Assembly: GCA_900618795.1 (NCBI GenBank)
Contig: UYJD01000009.1
Location: 1,123,823-1,187,822, forward strand
DNA: 64,000 nucleotides
Origin: Cyanodermella asteris
Taxonomy: Eukaryota; Ascomycota; Lecanoromycetes; Ostropales; Stictidaceae
Direction: 5' to 3'
The notes under the pieces were generated by a model. It was given only the letters and a program-made list of their open reading frames with translations, was not told the origin of the DNA and ran no database searches. Below are positions 20,936-31,839 of the stretch, in pieces. Positions within the stretch are counted from its first letter, which is position 1. Each line of letters opens with the position of its first letter. The position numbers and the translations under genes were made by a program.

Positions 20936-22562
20936 ATGGAAGACAAAATCCGAATGAACGTTTACACCGGCCCCGACTCTTTGAAGCATTATTTCGACCC
21001 CGACCAACAGCCACCCCTACCATTGGTCGAAGTCCCAGAATGCCTCAACCCATACCGAAGCAAGGGCATTCGGATCTATGCCAAAATGATGAGCATGCAT
21101 CCAGCTAACAATGTCAAGTCGATGCCTGCGATGAACCTCCTTGAAAAGAGTGTCGTTCCCGGCAAAACCCAGACCGTGATCGAATACAGCTCAGGATCGA
21201 CCGTGATATCAATGGCGATGGTGTCCCGGATATTCCACAACATCGACGATGTTCGTGCGTACCTGAGCAACAAGACAAGCACAGCAAAATTGCGGCTGAT
21301 GCAATTTTTCGGATTGGACATCACACTTTTTGGCGGTCCCTCACAACCCGAGCCCCTTGATGCTCGAGGCGGCATCCAACAAGCTCGGAGTATGGCGGAG
21401 GGATCAGAGAATGTCGTGAATCCGAACCAGTATGAAAACGACCTGAACTGGCAGTCTCACGTGCGATGGACAGGACCGCAGATACTCAGACAACTCCCCG
21501 AGATCAACGTCATCTGCGCCGGTATGGGCACCTCGGGTACGATGACCGGGCTCGGTCAGTTCTTCAAGGAACAGAAACCAGACGTAACTCGATTGGCGGT
21601 GTGCACGGCCCCAGGTGATCGAGTTCCTGGCCCAAGATCATATGCGCTACTCGCGCCGGTTGAGTTCCCGTGGAAAGACTCCGTGGACGAAATTGAAGAG
21701 GTGGGCTCGTACGATTCGTACTCACTCAGCATGGAGTTGTGCAGAATGGGCCTGGTATGTGGGCCGTCATCGGGGTTCAATCTGAAAGGATTGTACAAAT
21801 TCATCGACCGGAGAATACAAGAATCGCGAATAGACGAGCTGCGGGGACCAGACGGTGAGATACATTGTGTTTTCATGTGCTGCGATCTGCCATATCAGTA
21901 CATCGATGACTATTTTGCGAAACTCGAACCGCAAAAATTCCCGAAGATCAACAACGAGGTAAGGACAAGTCGGCTGCGTGAGTTACTGTCGCTAACTCCT
22001 ACAGGCTTTGACCAAAGTGGATCTTCATCGATACGATGAAACGTGGGAGATTGGCGCCCTGACCGCAGCATCAAGATTCCTAGTGGTGTCAGAGGCTTGC
22101 GTTTCACCCACGGAGTCGACTGCTATCATAGACCTTCGAAGGGACACAGATTTCGATTACTGGCATCTTCCTGGAGCCACCAGCGTTCCACTTGACAGCC
22201 TCGATTCGAATACGCCAAGTCCATTTTTCGACGCTACCGTGTTAGAAACACAGTGGATCGAGCTGGAAGCTATCTTCAAGCGACGGCCGGATATTCAGCA
22301 ACTGCAGGGAAAACAGGTTCTGCTGCTATGCTATCGTGGAGACACGGCCCGGGTCGCCACCAGTATCCTTCGCGCGCGAAACATTGAGGCTTCTTGCATT
22401 CGTGGTGGCATGTCCGGGCTTTTGAGAGACTTGCCAACATTGCAAGGTCACGTCAATCGACCTCTGGTAACTGTTGATGTGGCTGGACAAGCCAAGACAG
22501 CGATAAAATGCTCATCAGGGGTGGAAGTTCGCGAGCTCCGAGTCCCAGCTGCAAGCTTGTGA
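20936..22562 (+). CDS. PLP enzyme (cysteine synthase-like) fused to rhodanese
   Basis: Two exons, 20936-21958 and 22005-22562, give 526 aa; the 46-nt intron has GCTAACTCC before its acceptor. Residues about 25-335 form a fold-type II PLP enzyme of the cysteine-synthase/CBS family. The likely PLP lysine is Lys61 in NNVKSMPAM, the substrate loop is SSGST at 85-89, the phosphate cup is GTSGT at 199-203, and CGPSSG follows near 268. Both the lysine context and SSGST (usually SSGNT) are divergent. Residues about 345-525 are a rhodanese domain with HLPGA and the active loop CYRGDTAR, with catalytic Cys450. The parts suggest coupled cysteine or sulfide and persulfide chemistry, but the substrate is not established. 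The start lies 93 bp after a TATA box. Confidence 0.85.
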
Positions 22563-22921
22563 GGCCGGGTGCAACAGATGTTTGATTCCAGCCAACGCTC
22601 CGATCTAAAGAAAAAGGCAGATCATGTCCATGTTCGAGTTGATGTTGCGTGTTGAAAGTGCCCCGTCGTTCCCCAGAAGAGCTTCTTTCCTGTAATGAGG
22701 GGTCCTTGCGCGGAGAGTACCGCAAGCGAGGCTGACGAGGTTGCTGGAATAATGCAAGTACAAATTCAATCCAACGCTATGTACGTAGCAGGTCTCACGG
22801 CTAGTAACCAATGCGTGGCGGCAAACTCGAGGCCTGGGAGTCTTTTCAAGGTGACAAGAGACACGCACATTTAAACGCCTGAACACCAACGCAGTCATGT
22901 CATCAAGATCGTAAACTTCGA
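22563..22921. other. Tail-to-tail spacer
   Basis: Separates the stop codons of the PLP-rhodanese gene and the leftward shugoshin gene. Probably both 3' untranslated regions; nothing else seen. Confidence 0.4.
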
Positions 22922-25126
22922 TCAGACCATCATGCTCTTCCTCCTTGTCAGCATGTTGCCGCCACGGCCGGAGACCACATCGTCGGTCTGGCTCTCATCC
23001 CCTTCAGCGCCCTTGTCTTTCTCGCTTGCATTTGCCGCCATCATAGTCTCTCTCCTTCGACTGCTTGATCGGATGCTACCCTGTTCATGTTCGGCCTTGG
23101 AAAGCTTATCGGGCACGCTGGAGATTCTCCTGTTAGTTTTGACGACAAATTACGACCCGCGAGCTTGGCCTCAGGCGAGCTGCTATCAACAAAATCAAAG
23201 ACATTTTGCTCAGAGTTGCTGTTTCCTGTCCCTGTCTCGGCATTCTGCGCTTGTGATCGTGCCTCAGCCGCTTCTCGAGCTCTGCTCAATCGTCTGTTGC
23301 TGATGTTGACGATCTCGGCAATTTTGCTCTCTCGTGCCGCGGCTTGCTCTTCCGCACTCTTGGAATCGTCCGGTGCTCTTGACATACGGCGCTTCTTATC
23401 CGTCTTGAGCTCCGATTCTTGCTCTGTTTGCAAGTTTTGTTTGGGGGCCAACGGACTGGGCGCCTCAGACGTGATGGACTGCCAATTGGGCAGCGCATTT
23501 GACGTCGACGAGGGAGGTTCCGATCCTGGCCCGATGGATGCCGAAGCAAATGACGATCGCTTTGACCTGTCGTCGGGCACAGCGTCGACCAGCTCTTTGC
23601 CGGGTCGTCTCATCTTGTGGTTCAATTTAGGCTCGGTGTAAGAGACAGCTGGCCGTGAGCGCCGCGACGGCCTTCCACTAAGATCGGTGGGTGGTGGAGT
23701 GTCTCGAGATATCGGTCCATCCACGGTTGAAGGAGCAGAGATGTCCATTGGCGATACAATGTCCACCACTGCCGGGGTCACCGGCTCGAGAGGTCCGACA
23801 TACAATTGGGTGACCTTCGGTTCTGGCTTTTGATCTTCACACCGTTGCTTCTGAGCTTGTGTGTTACTTTTGCGAACAGACGCCGCCGAATTGGGTCGCG
23901 ATGGCGGGTCTAATTTGACTGGGTCTGTCTTCACCGGATCACCCCTGCATCCCTTGTTCTTTCTTGACTTCGTTTTAGCCGGCGAGACCATGGGATCAGT
24001 GTTGACCGGCTTTTCGGTCAGTGCCTTGCGGAGCGAGACGGTCGACGCAATTGAATCCGAAAGCTTGGGCTCTGCAGGAAGATAGCCTGTCGACCTCTTG
24101 TGCTGTACATTATGAGCAGGCTTCCCTTCTCGTATGGGCAGACTTGTGGCCGGCTTCGCCTCGGTAGATGCCTTTGTGGAGTATTCGAAGTCATCTGCGC
24201 AACGGCGGCCATCGGCTCCCTCTCGCATGCTGAGCTTGCGCTTTCCGCTGGTATTGACCAGTCTCTCGGCCTTACCCGAGTCATTTCCCTCGCTTTTTGA
24301 TGGGTCTTGAGCTCCGTCGCTGAGAGCAGGCTCTATGGAATTCGACTTCTCTGCGTCCTTGGCGAACATGCTCGACCTCCGCTTCTTACGCTTCTCGAGG
24401 TTGACAAAAAGATCCTGGGGCTCTTCTTCCCGGAGACCTGCGCTCACGTCCCGCGTCCTGCTAGGCGAAGGTGATTGTTTGACTGGATCGCCCATGTCAT
24501 ATTGCACGATCGGAGGTGGGCCCAGCTCGGGCGAGTCGCTCATGGTCACCTGCTGCTCCTGTACAGCTAGCAGTGCCGACGGACTCAGCGTCTTGCGCGG
24601 ATAATGCTTGCCTTCGACTATTGGTGTCAGGCGACCCTCTTCTCCCACAACATCTGCAATGTTGGCGCCGGGTCGCACTCTGTTGTTTGGAGAGCTCTTT
24701 GGCGACCTCCGCCTCGCACTTTCATGAAGTGGCTTCGGTTGTGGTAGCTTGGTATGAGCTTCTGCAAGCTCCGCAAGCAGCCCTCCAAGACCGGCGGCGA
24801 AGGTTTCGAGCTTGTGTCTGACGTTTCCAACATTTTCCAGCGCGAGTGCGTGTCGACCCTTGGTAACTTCATGGTTTAAGCGTATATTCTCCTCGCGGAG
24901 AGTGATGTTCTCCGAAAGCAGTCGAGACTGCTCAGCTTCGAGGGTTCGGATTCGTATCGACTGGTCCGAGTTTGCTCGTATAATCTCTTTGTTCTGTCGT
25001 AGGAATCGTCGCTTGACTGTGGAATCGTTAGCCGGTTGCTCCCAAACATTGGCCGCTGCAGTAGCTCGACATACGGTCTCCAACCGACTCCATTGGCACG
25101 GACGCAGACTCATTGAGTCGGACCAT
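22922..25126 (-). CDS. SGO1: Shugoshin
   Basis: Centromeric guardian of cohesion. The first exon, 25075-25126, codes MVRLNESASVPMESVGD. A 58-nt intron (25017-25074) with GTATGT, GCTAAC and CACAG signals joins it to LKRRFLRQNKEI. This matches the conserved shugoshin N-terminus, followed by a coiled coil to about residue 75 (the PP2A-binding region). A long disordered, basic, Ser/Pro-rich middle follows. The expected C-terminal basic motif and tail (SSSRRRETMMAAN, then RRKSMMV at the stop near 22922) are present but in another frame from the main exon, which itself closes at 23041. The switch must occur around 23090-23150. I could not find a convincing intron there, so a one-base sequence error, a real frameshift or a weak-donor intron remain possible. 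Confidence 0.86.
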
Positions 25127-25670
25127 AATGGATACGTGGCCAGTAGGGCCGGATGTATCTGGAAGTGTTCGCAGAGGCAGAAGGAGCTCCAGAGCAAAGT
25201 TGATTGCAACTGCCGTGCGGTGTTCTTGCTTTCCTGCTCGGTGTGGTTTGTTTACACTTTAGCGAGCCGGATGCACCAGCCGATTGCCGCTTGCGGCCTA
25301 GCGCGGCTTAGCGGGCTTCGAGGACGAACAGCAGGCGAGATTCAACTTCTTCACCGCCTCTTCTTTTCACACGCTGCTTGCGAGTGGCTGGGAGCTGCAA
25401 ATCCACTGCGAAGTCTCCTCGAATTGTTCTGGAGCTTCACACGATTTCTACTATTCTGTCGCAGTTTTGTTGCGCCGATTAAACTACCCACCTAGTCCCT
25501 GCTCGTGCGGAAAGCGACTCCGCAACACGTGACTGCCACTCCTCCCGCCGCAAGTGACTTTCAGCGGCTCCAAGTAGCATTAGGTTGCAATGCTGGTGCT
25601 GCAATGACGAGACAGTTTCTCATAAGCACAAAGGGGAACCGCGCAGAAGCTTCACAAACAGACGTTCGAG
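25127..25670. promoter_or_regulatory. Shared promoter region SGO1 / DAD2
   Basis: The divergent starts of shugoshin (25126) and DAD2 (25671) are 544 bp apart with no gene between. A CACGTG E-box lies at 25526-25531. No obvious TATA box was seen on either side. Confidence 0.6.
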
Positions 25671-26130
25671 ATGTCTACAACTAACCGTCTTCCTCACATG
25701 CGTGCACCGTCCATGGGCGCCCCGCAATCGGGCTCGTCCCCCGCGCTTGTGTCGCGCATCAATGAGAAACGCGCCGAGTTGGAGAATCTGAGGCAGCTAA
25801 AGGAGCTCAGCGGCAATCTCGCCGACCAGATGGAGGCGCTTGAGGCGAAATTGGCTACGCTCTCTGATGGGACTCAGGCCGTTGCGGCGGTGCTGGCTAA
25901 TTGGCACAATGTGCTGCAGGCTATACAAATGGCCTCAAGTAAGGATCACGGTGATTGGTAAGCTTATCCGAGTAGACCGGTCGGCTGACTTTGAACCAGT
26001 GAAAGTTGGTGAAACGGCAAAGAGTGCTGGTGCCGATGTCCCTGAGGACGTCCCTGATCAAGAACCAAAGCTTCCACAAGTGCTGGTCCGGATACCGGCG
26101 GACCAGAAGCAGGGCAAGCCAGGTGTTTGA
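25671..26130 (+). CDS. DAD2: DASH complex subunit Dad2
   Basis: Two exons, 25671-25938 and 26000-26130, with a 61-nt intron, give 132 aa. The core SRINEKRAELENLRQLKEL and the helix to VLANWHNVLQAIQMAS are the Dad2 signature, and the second exon supplies the conserved ending LPQVLVRIPAD. Without splicing, the frame ends in DHGDW soon after QMASSK, so the intron is needed. In the family Dad2 is part of the ten-protein DASH/Dam1 ring that couples kinetochores to spindle microtubules. The acidic, Pro-rich linker between helix and tail is usual for filamentous fungi. The gene is head-to-head with shugoshin. Confidence 0.95.
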
Positions 26131-26820
26131 GCTCGTCAGTCCGGAACCAATGCAAGAAATAAGACGAAGCCCAAGCTGCGAACTCGCAAACCTCGACTGA
26201 TGGGCGACCCACATTTTTGCGTGTCATCCAAGACTCTAAAGCGTCCGTCTAGTCGCGTCGACCATTCAGCACTTCGATCATTGCGCCGACATAAGGTGGC
26301 CAACAAAGCAGCTAGGAAGCAACAGCCATATCAGTGTAACACGCTCCAAGCTATCTCGCAATGGAAGGCCCATCACAACCGAGTGGCGATGTGAGGAGAA
26401 CGGGTATCTTGTATGAGCCGTTTTCATTGCCGCAAGCTGCAACATCTCGTAACGCCCGCTTACAGCCAATACGACGAATATCGATACGAGGACCACCCTG
26501 TCAGCCAAATTATAGCTCCTGAAATCGGCAAAGTCACAAGGAAACAGTGGTCTGTGCTGTGCATAGCATCCGCCAGGCATGATTAGATGTGTACTTAATT
26601 CCCACATTCGAGTGCGTCGATACCTATTGTACAATCTGAAACTCCTATTCTGGCCCTTGCGGGATACAATCTTGGAACGCCTGCGCTAAACCCTAGTCAT
26701 TAATTCGTCAAGATCGTGGGCACAAAAGAAACGCATTGTTGAGTAAGGGAGTGATCTGGAGCATGTTTCAACACATGCATGTCGCCCGGCTCGATTGGGA
26801 TACGCAGCGCAATACAAATC
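26131..26820. other. Tail-to-tail spacer, 690 bp
   Basis: Lies between the stop codon of DAD2 and that of the next leftward gene. Only short, unsupported open frames are present. It is long for two 3' untranslated regions, but I recognise nothing in it. Confidence 0.4.
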
Positions 26821-28941
26821 TTATTGCGGCGAGGCCTTGTTGTCGGAGAAGTTCAAGCTTTGGCGCTTGAGCTTCATGGTCTCCGCCCACTTCTGACTTG
26901 CGAGCCGACCACGTTCAGCGGCCTCGGCGCGCGCACGCTTCGCAGCCTCGGCTCGATCATTCGGAGATGCCATGGCGATGGGCGCAGTGTTCGGGGTCTG
27001 CTTGTTTTGGAGGCCGGCTGCATTGGGAGAAGCACGTTGGAGAACGGGAGCGACTTTCGATGCAGGCGATCCAGCCGGCTGCTTAACACTAACTACCCGT
27101 CTCACAGGAGTGTTGGCAGCAGGCTTGGTGACAGCCGTTGCTTGCAAGTTTGCGCGAGTAGACTTGTTGGGAGTTGCTGGTGCGATGCTTGGACGAGCTT
27201 GGACTGCGCGAGTGATGCTGGCAAATGTCGGCTTTGTCGCAACAGAAGGTGCGGATGGTTTAGTGACTGGCCGGGTCTTTGGCAGTTTAATGGCGGACGT
27301 GGCTTTTTCATTTTTGACCATGCTGAGGCGAGCTCGAGCCGCAGCCGTGAGGCGAACTTCTGGGGCTGTCAACTTGCGCTTCTCCACCGGGTTGTTGCTG
27401 GAATTCGTGGAAACCAAGGTGGAGGGAGATATCGATCCAGAGCTTGCCGCGTTATTGGCATTTCGGACCTCTTGCTGGCCACCAATCCTAGCCGTAAGGG
27501 TCGCTGTCGCAGGTTTGGACAGCTTGGGCGCGACAGGTTGCTTGCAGGTCGCAGAGGTGACGATTGGCTTGGACCTGGTGATCGAGACTGCGACGGGCTT
27601 GAGATTCGTCGCCGATGGTCGGGTGACCGTTGCAGCAGGTTTGCTTTCCTTGCGTGTGGTTGCTGCTCGGGCCGATGAGGCAGTTGGTTCATACAATGTG
27701 GAGCGAGGACGCGGCCGGGTCACCTTGTCGGCGGTCTCAACTCGCGAGGGTGTTGTTGATTTCCCTGGAGACGTGGAGATGCTTGACGGCATGCGGACAG
27801 GAGAGCGGCGACTTTTCTGAACCTCTGTCCGTTCCGAGTTGCTACTGGCATCAAGTGTGTCTGCCAGGGCGGTTTCAGGACGTCCGTCGCCTACATCTGC
27901 CAACGACTTCTGGACTGCGTCCACGGCATCTTCCATGGCATCGAGGGCCTCCAATGAATCCTCAATGCGTGATGCACGCGTGCGCAAGCCAGGCGTTCCC
28001 AGTGGTGAACCGACTGGCGAGGCCATTGACGCAGCTGGTGATAGTGGCGGAACGTCCCGATCCAATGGCTGCGTCCGTTCCACCTCTTCCAAGATGTCAA
28101 ATGGAACACGCGGCTGTACGAGTTTCGCCAGTGATCTTGTCTCAATTATGTCGAGGAAAGAGTCGCGTCTGCCAAGGTCGTGCTGTATCTGTGCCTTGGT
28201 TGGGCTTCTGCGGACAACGGGGCTTCGGTGGATGTCGGGGTTGAAATGGGGAGCGTGCGACTTTGGGCTCAACTGCCTCCTAGCTCGAAGCACGGCTTTG
28301 GATGGTGGTGTGTGAGGTCTGTCGTGGTCAGGCATTGGAATTTGGTAAGTTTCGAAACCTGCGGAGTTCATGATTAGCACTTGGCGCGTGAGTTAGTTTC
28401 GAGCGAGCAGCCAGTAATATCAAATTACCCAAAACAGCGCCCAACAATTGTCCGAGGTTTCGAAACTTGACCGTCGCTGAAGTTAAAATGTTTCGAGATT
28501 TTCCGGATTCCCGCATAACCTCCAAGCCGTTGTGCATTTTCATGGAATGGCAGTCATGGTTCGCTTTTGCAGAAGAATGTTCGACTTACCGTTCGTTGGG
28601 CGCATTAATTCCCTGCAAGCTTCCTCGGCCGCAGAGCTGGTCGTGCTCGAAGCATCGTCTTCCAGCACGTGAGGTATGTTTTCTTGGTCTTCCTGCTTGT
28701 TCTTCTTTCTGCCTTTGGCCTTCTTTACCGATTTCTTGACTGGGCTCTTCATTAACTTGGTCAAATCGACGCACAGATCCTCCTGCGTCATGTCGTTCTG
28801 TACATCGACGGTAATGTCACCCAGTGGTGTACGCTCCCGCTCGTAGGACGGCTTGCTTGGGATATCCAGTGCCGGTGTCTCAACATTCAAGGTCCTCGTC
28901 GTCTCCTCCTCGAGGCGAGCAGCCGCCCTGGTGACGCGCAT
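26821..28941 (-). CDS. Unknown Ser/Thr-Pro-rich, basic nuclear-type protein
   Basis: Two exons, 28590-28941 and 26821-28358, with a 231-nt intron (GTAAGT donor, GTGCTAATC branch, CGCAG acceptor), give 629 aa. The junction reads RPTNGFETYQIPMP. I do not recognise the family. The protein looks disordered apart from a short helical segment (SLEALDAMEDAVDAVQKSL) and a charged C-terminal helix rich in Ala, Arg and Lys ending in KLKRQSLNF. It has many Ser/Thr-Pro sites with nearby basic residues (KSPVKK, HTPPSK, RSPTK, RRSPVRM), which fit CDK consensus, and RTPLGD, which resembles a destruction box. A nuclear or mitotic role is an inference from these motifs and from lying next to DAD2 and shugoshin. 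Start MRVTRAAARLEEE at 28941 is the best ATG. Confidence 0.8.
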
Positions 28942-30120
28942 CGTCGGTAGCGATTCGCGCAAACTCCCTGTGGTCGCAGATGGTGGAGTGGTGATCTAGA
29001 GTGGCAAGGCAAGGGTCCAAAGAAGACGAGCAGCCTTGATATACTTGGTATTGTGGAGCAAGGCTGTCAGAGTGAAGGCCGACATGCGAGCGCCTTTTCA
29101 GAGTGCGTAAAGCAAAGATGCGCTCGCTCGCTGATTGGAGTTGCTGGGGAGACTTGCGGAGCAACAAACATGATCGACGGCAAAGCTTGGCGCGCATGTC
29201 TCGCGATGAGACGAGAAAGCGCATCGTGCACCGCGCCGACGAACGCGACGGTTGGCTTCTCGCCACGCGTGAACAACGATTCGATCATTCTGCACGACTC
29301 GGCTGCTTCGACTGCTTGGACGCGGCCGTGATGATTCGTCTGTGGTGCTATGGAATCGAGCATTTCAGGCAGCTTTGCCCTGCTGCCTGTTCAGACGTGT
29401 CAGAATGCAATGTTCTACATGACTCCGACACGATTTGCCTTCAGTAACTCGCTGCTGTTCATCTTGACTAGGGTTCGTTGCAGCAGCCCATGGAATGCAT
29501 GCAATGATAATGATCAGATTGGGCTGCTAGTGAGTTTTGAAACGACTACACGCGCTACGCATAACTTTGATTTCGCTGGGGCAAAGCCAGAACGCGATGG
29601 TCCTGCGACCACATCTTCCAGCACATCAGATGGCAGCTGAGCTTCGAATGTCACTGTGCCCCTGATTTACAAGCACTACGAGTTACATTGAATGGACATG
29701 GTAGTGATGCTGAGCACGAGTTCAAGGTTGTTAGAGATGATGTGTGTGTAGATCTTGCGGATCGCCGCGGCGGAAGGTCTCGGCCAAGGGCGGCCTGACG
29801 TCCAACATTTCCGCTGCCGAAATGGTTTCATGATTGAACTCGTCCTCCAGCTAACAGCGCCCTTCTCAGCGACTAAGGCCGAACCATCTTTCTCCAATAC
29901 AATACATAGCTCGCTGCCTACCACATCGTCCCTCATCGTCTCTTTGATTTCGTGATTGCGATCGCGATTGAGACCTCGTAGGGACGAGGTTCAAGCCCAT
30001 AAATAATCCGAGTCCAATCCAACACTCCCAAAGCTTCTCCAAGCTCATAGGAACCGCAACTCTCCCTTGAAAGCTGCCTCACCCTTTTCCGAGTCGCCCT
30101 GTGCGACATCACCAAGCGCA
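28942..30120. other. Divergent intergenic region, 1.2 kb
   Basis: Lies between two divergent starts. Several overlapping open frames of 60-130 codons occur on both strands at 28880-29640, but none shows a domain, a signal peptide or introns leading to a larger model. Treated as promoter sequence. Confidence 0.4.
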
Positions 30121-31026
30121 ATGGCAGACTCGCAAAATATCCACGCGCCCGCGCCCGCACCCCAGATCCCAAGCTCTCCAATCCCGCCCACGGGCCCTCA
30201 CCTCCCGACCCCAACGCCCTCCCTTTCCGACAACACCATCCGCGAACGCGACTTTGCCCGATTCGCCCACTACGCCGCCCTCTCCTGCCTCGTCGCCGTC
30301 CCCGTCATAATCGCCCTCCCACCGCGCAAACTCGATTTCTACACCTTTACGCTCCTCGGCTGCGGCGTCATTTCGGGAAACCATTTGATCAAAGAGAGGT
30401 ATAACGTCGGTATGTTGGGCTTAGTGGGCGAGAAGATGGGATTTGCAGAACGGAGAAGGGCAGTTCCGATGGGCGCGGATACGGATGGGGTGAGGACGGC
30501 GAATTTGGCGGAGAGGTTCGATTTGCCGACGGAGAAGAGTCGGAGGATTCACGAGGAGATTTTGGGGGCCGAGGAGGCGGTGGGTTTGAGGAGGATGGGG
30601 AGGGGGATGTTGGCGAGGAGGGCGGAGGAGTTGAGGGAGCGGGGTTGGGGGTACGGGGCTGATATGAAAAGGATGCTGCAGGTGGCACAGGAGAGTGTGG
30701 CGGAAGACGAGGAGGTTGGAACGGCTCTGCCGGCGCGTGAGGGGGAGATCTTGCAGAGTGCGGAGGCGGTAACAACCGGCTCTGAGCAGGGAAATCACAG
30801 GACGGGGGTAACGGGTCTTGTCAAGAACGTGTGGTACGGTGACGAGGACGAAAGGCACTGGAAAGAGCAGAGGATGCGAGAGGAAAGGGAAGCGTTGGAG
30901 GAAGGACGAGGCTATGGGAGTATGATCATGGAGCAAATTTGGGAGGTGTGGAATTGGGACAAGCGGAAGGATGAGGACGGGGAATGGGTCACGAAGGAAG
31001 AGTACAAGGAGAAATACGAAAAGTAA
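30121..31026 (+). CDS. Conserved fungal membrane protein (often labelled rhomboid family)
   Basis: Single exon of 301 aa from the ATG at 30121. A Pro-rich tail of about 40 residues precedes one or two hydrophobic helices (AALSCLVAVPVIIAL and FTLLGCGVISGNHL) around the short PPRKLD turn. The rest is a highly charged, soluble region rich in Glu, Arg and Trp (VWYGDEDERHWKEQR, IWEVWNWDKRKDE). Fungal annotations tend to name such proteins rhomboid family membrane protein; I see no rhomboid catalytic GxSG/His pair, so protease activity is not supported. The charged C-terminal part probably faces the cytosol or matrix. The coding strand is strikingly pyrimidine-rich in its first 250 bases and purine-rich from about 30420 to 30760. 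Confidence 0.7.
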   Translation: MADSQNIHAPAPAPQIPSSPIPPTGPHLPTPTPSLSDNTIRERDFARFAHYAALSCLVAVPVIIALPPRKLDFYTFTLLGCGVISGNHLIKERYNVGMLGLVGEKMGFAERRRAVPMGADTDGVRTANLAERFDLPTEKSRRIHEEILGAEEAVGLRRMGRGMLARRAEELRERGWGYGADMKRMLQVAQESVAEDEEVGTALPAREGEILQSAEAVTTGSEQGNHRTGVTGLVKNVWYGDEDERHWKEQRMREEREALEEGRGYGSMIMEQIWEVWNWDKRKDEDGEWVTKEEYKEKYEK

Positions 31027-31151
31027 TATGGCTCCGTAATGATAATCATGTTCTCTTCTCTACGGACGTGAGGCTTTCGTGTATGATATAGGGACCCTCG
31101 AACTCTATCATCTCAGTAAAGAGCTTTTCTTGCCGGCACATTGGTTCGAAC

Positions 31152-31839
31152 CTAGCCGCAAAGAGCACCGCAACCGGGTGGCGGGCCATTACTTTCTTGG
31201 TCATTGAAACCACCCAGGATCAGCTGCATCGCCGCAGAGTCACCCGAATCCCCCGTGATCAACTCAACCTCCTTGTGCGTTGTGTTCCCCACCAACGCCT
31301 CGTCGTCCGCATGCAAGTAGAACAACCTCATTCCGTACGAATCCTCTCCGTAAATATAGTTCTCGATCATCCAGCTCCGGTACTTGACCGGCACCTTTGT
31401 ACACTCTTTGGCATCCACCAGTCTAGTCTTCTTCCCATTCGCATTATCGACCGCGGAACCGACCGACAAGCAGCTAGACTCCCGACCCACAGGCCTCAGG
31501 ATACCGAAGTCGTTGTTGACCGGTCCGCTGCTGGGGTACCGGTATCCCGGCGGAAGGGCATGGCCCGAGAGCGAATCGCAGCGCAGAAACTCCCACTGTT
31601 GAGCAGCCACGGCGGTGCCGTTCGTGTACTGGGTCACGAGGATGGGGTCGTCCGGGTGCCCGTCCAAGCCCGGAGCGACGGCATGTGGAACCAGCGTCGA
31701 GGCGTAAGTTATCGGGCCATGCTGAGTCGGAGGCGGGGCGGAGGCCGATGCTGCCCGTGTATTCGATGGAGCAGTTTGCGGGAGCTGCAGCGGAGGTGAG
31801 AGAGGCGAGGGCTGCGACGAGAGTGATTTTGGACAGCAT
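31152..31839 (-). pseudogene. Small secreted protein gene with one frame break
   Basis: The ATG at 31839 opens a clear signal peptide (MLSKITLVAALASLTSAAA) followed by CSIEYTGSIGL, typical of fungal secreted proteins. About 40 codons in, the frame stops matching, and the rest of the protein continues in the neighbouring frame from HGPITYASTLVPH through QQWEFLRCDSL and a Cys-poor body, ending GCGALCG at 31152. No splice donor lies between the two parts; the switch falls around a run of four Cs near 31735-31738. Either the sequence has a one-base error there or the gene is broken in this strain. The intact product would be about 225 aa, extracellular, of unknown function. It resembles the fungal secreted proteins with a GP-(I/L)-TY strand and W/FEF-x-x-C motif. 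Confidence 0.6.

Noticed and set aside
15973-22562. Possible secondary-metabolite cluster (esterase, MFS, PLP enzyme)
   Set aside because: No backbone enzyme such as a PKS, NRPS or terpene synthase and no pathway regulator is present, and housekeeping genes flank both sides.
26972-27820. 282-codon frame on the plus strand with Ala/Val/Gly/Leu-rich sequence
   Set aside because: It is the shadow of the unknown leftward gene at 26821-28941, which has consistent splicing and composition.
30389-30936. Pro/Ser-rich frames antisense to the membrane protein gene
   Set aside because: They arise from the purine-rich coding strand read in reverse; no domain or start context supports them.
31143-31157. 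tRNA-like GGTTCGAACC
   Set aside because: No A-box, anticodon arm or acceptor stem is found upstream.
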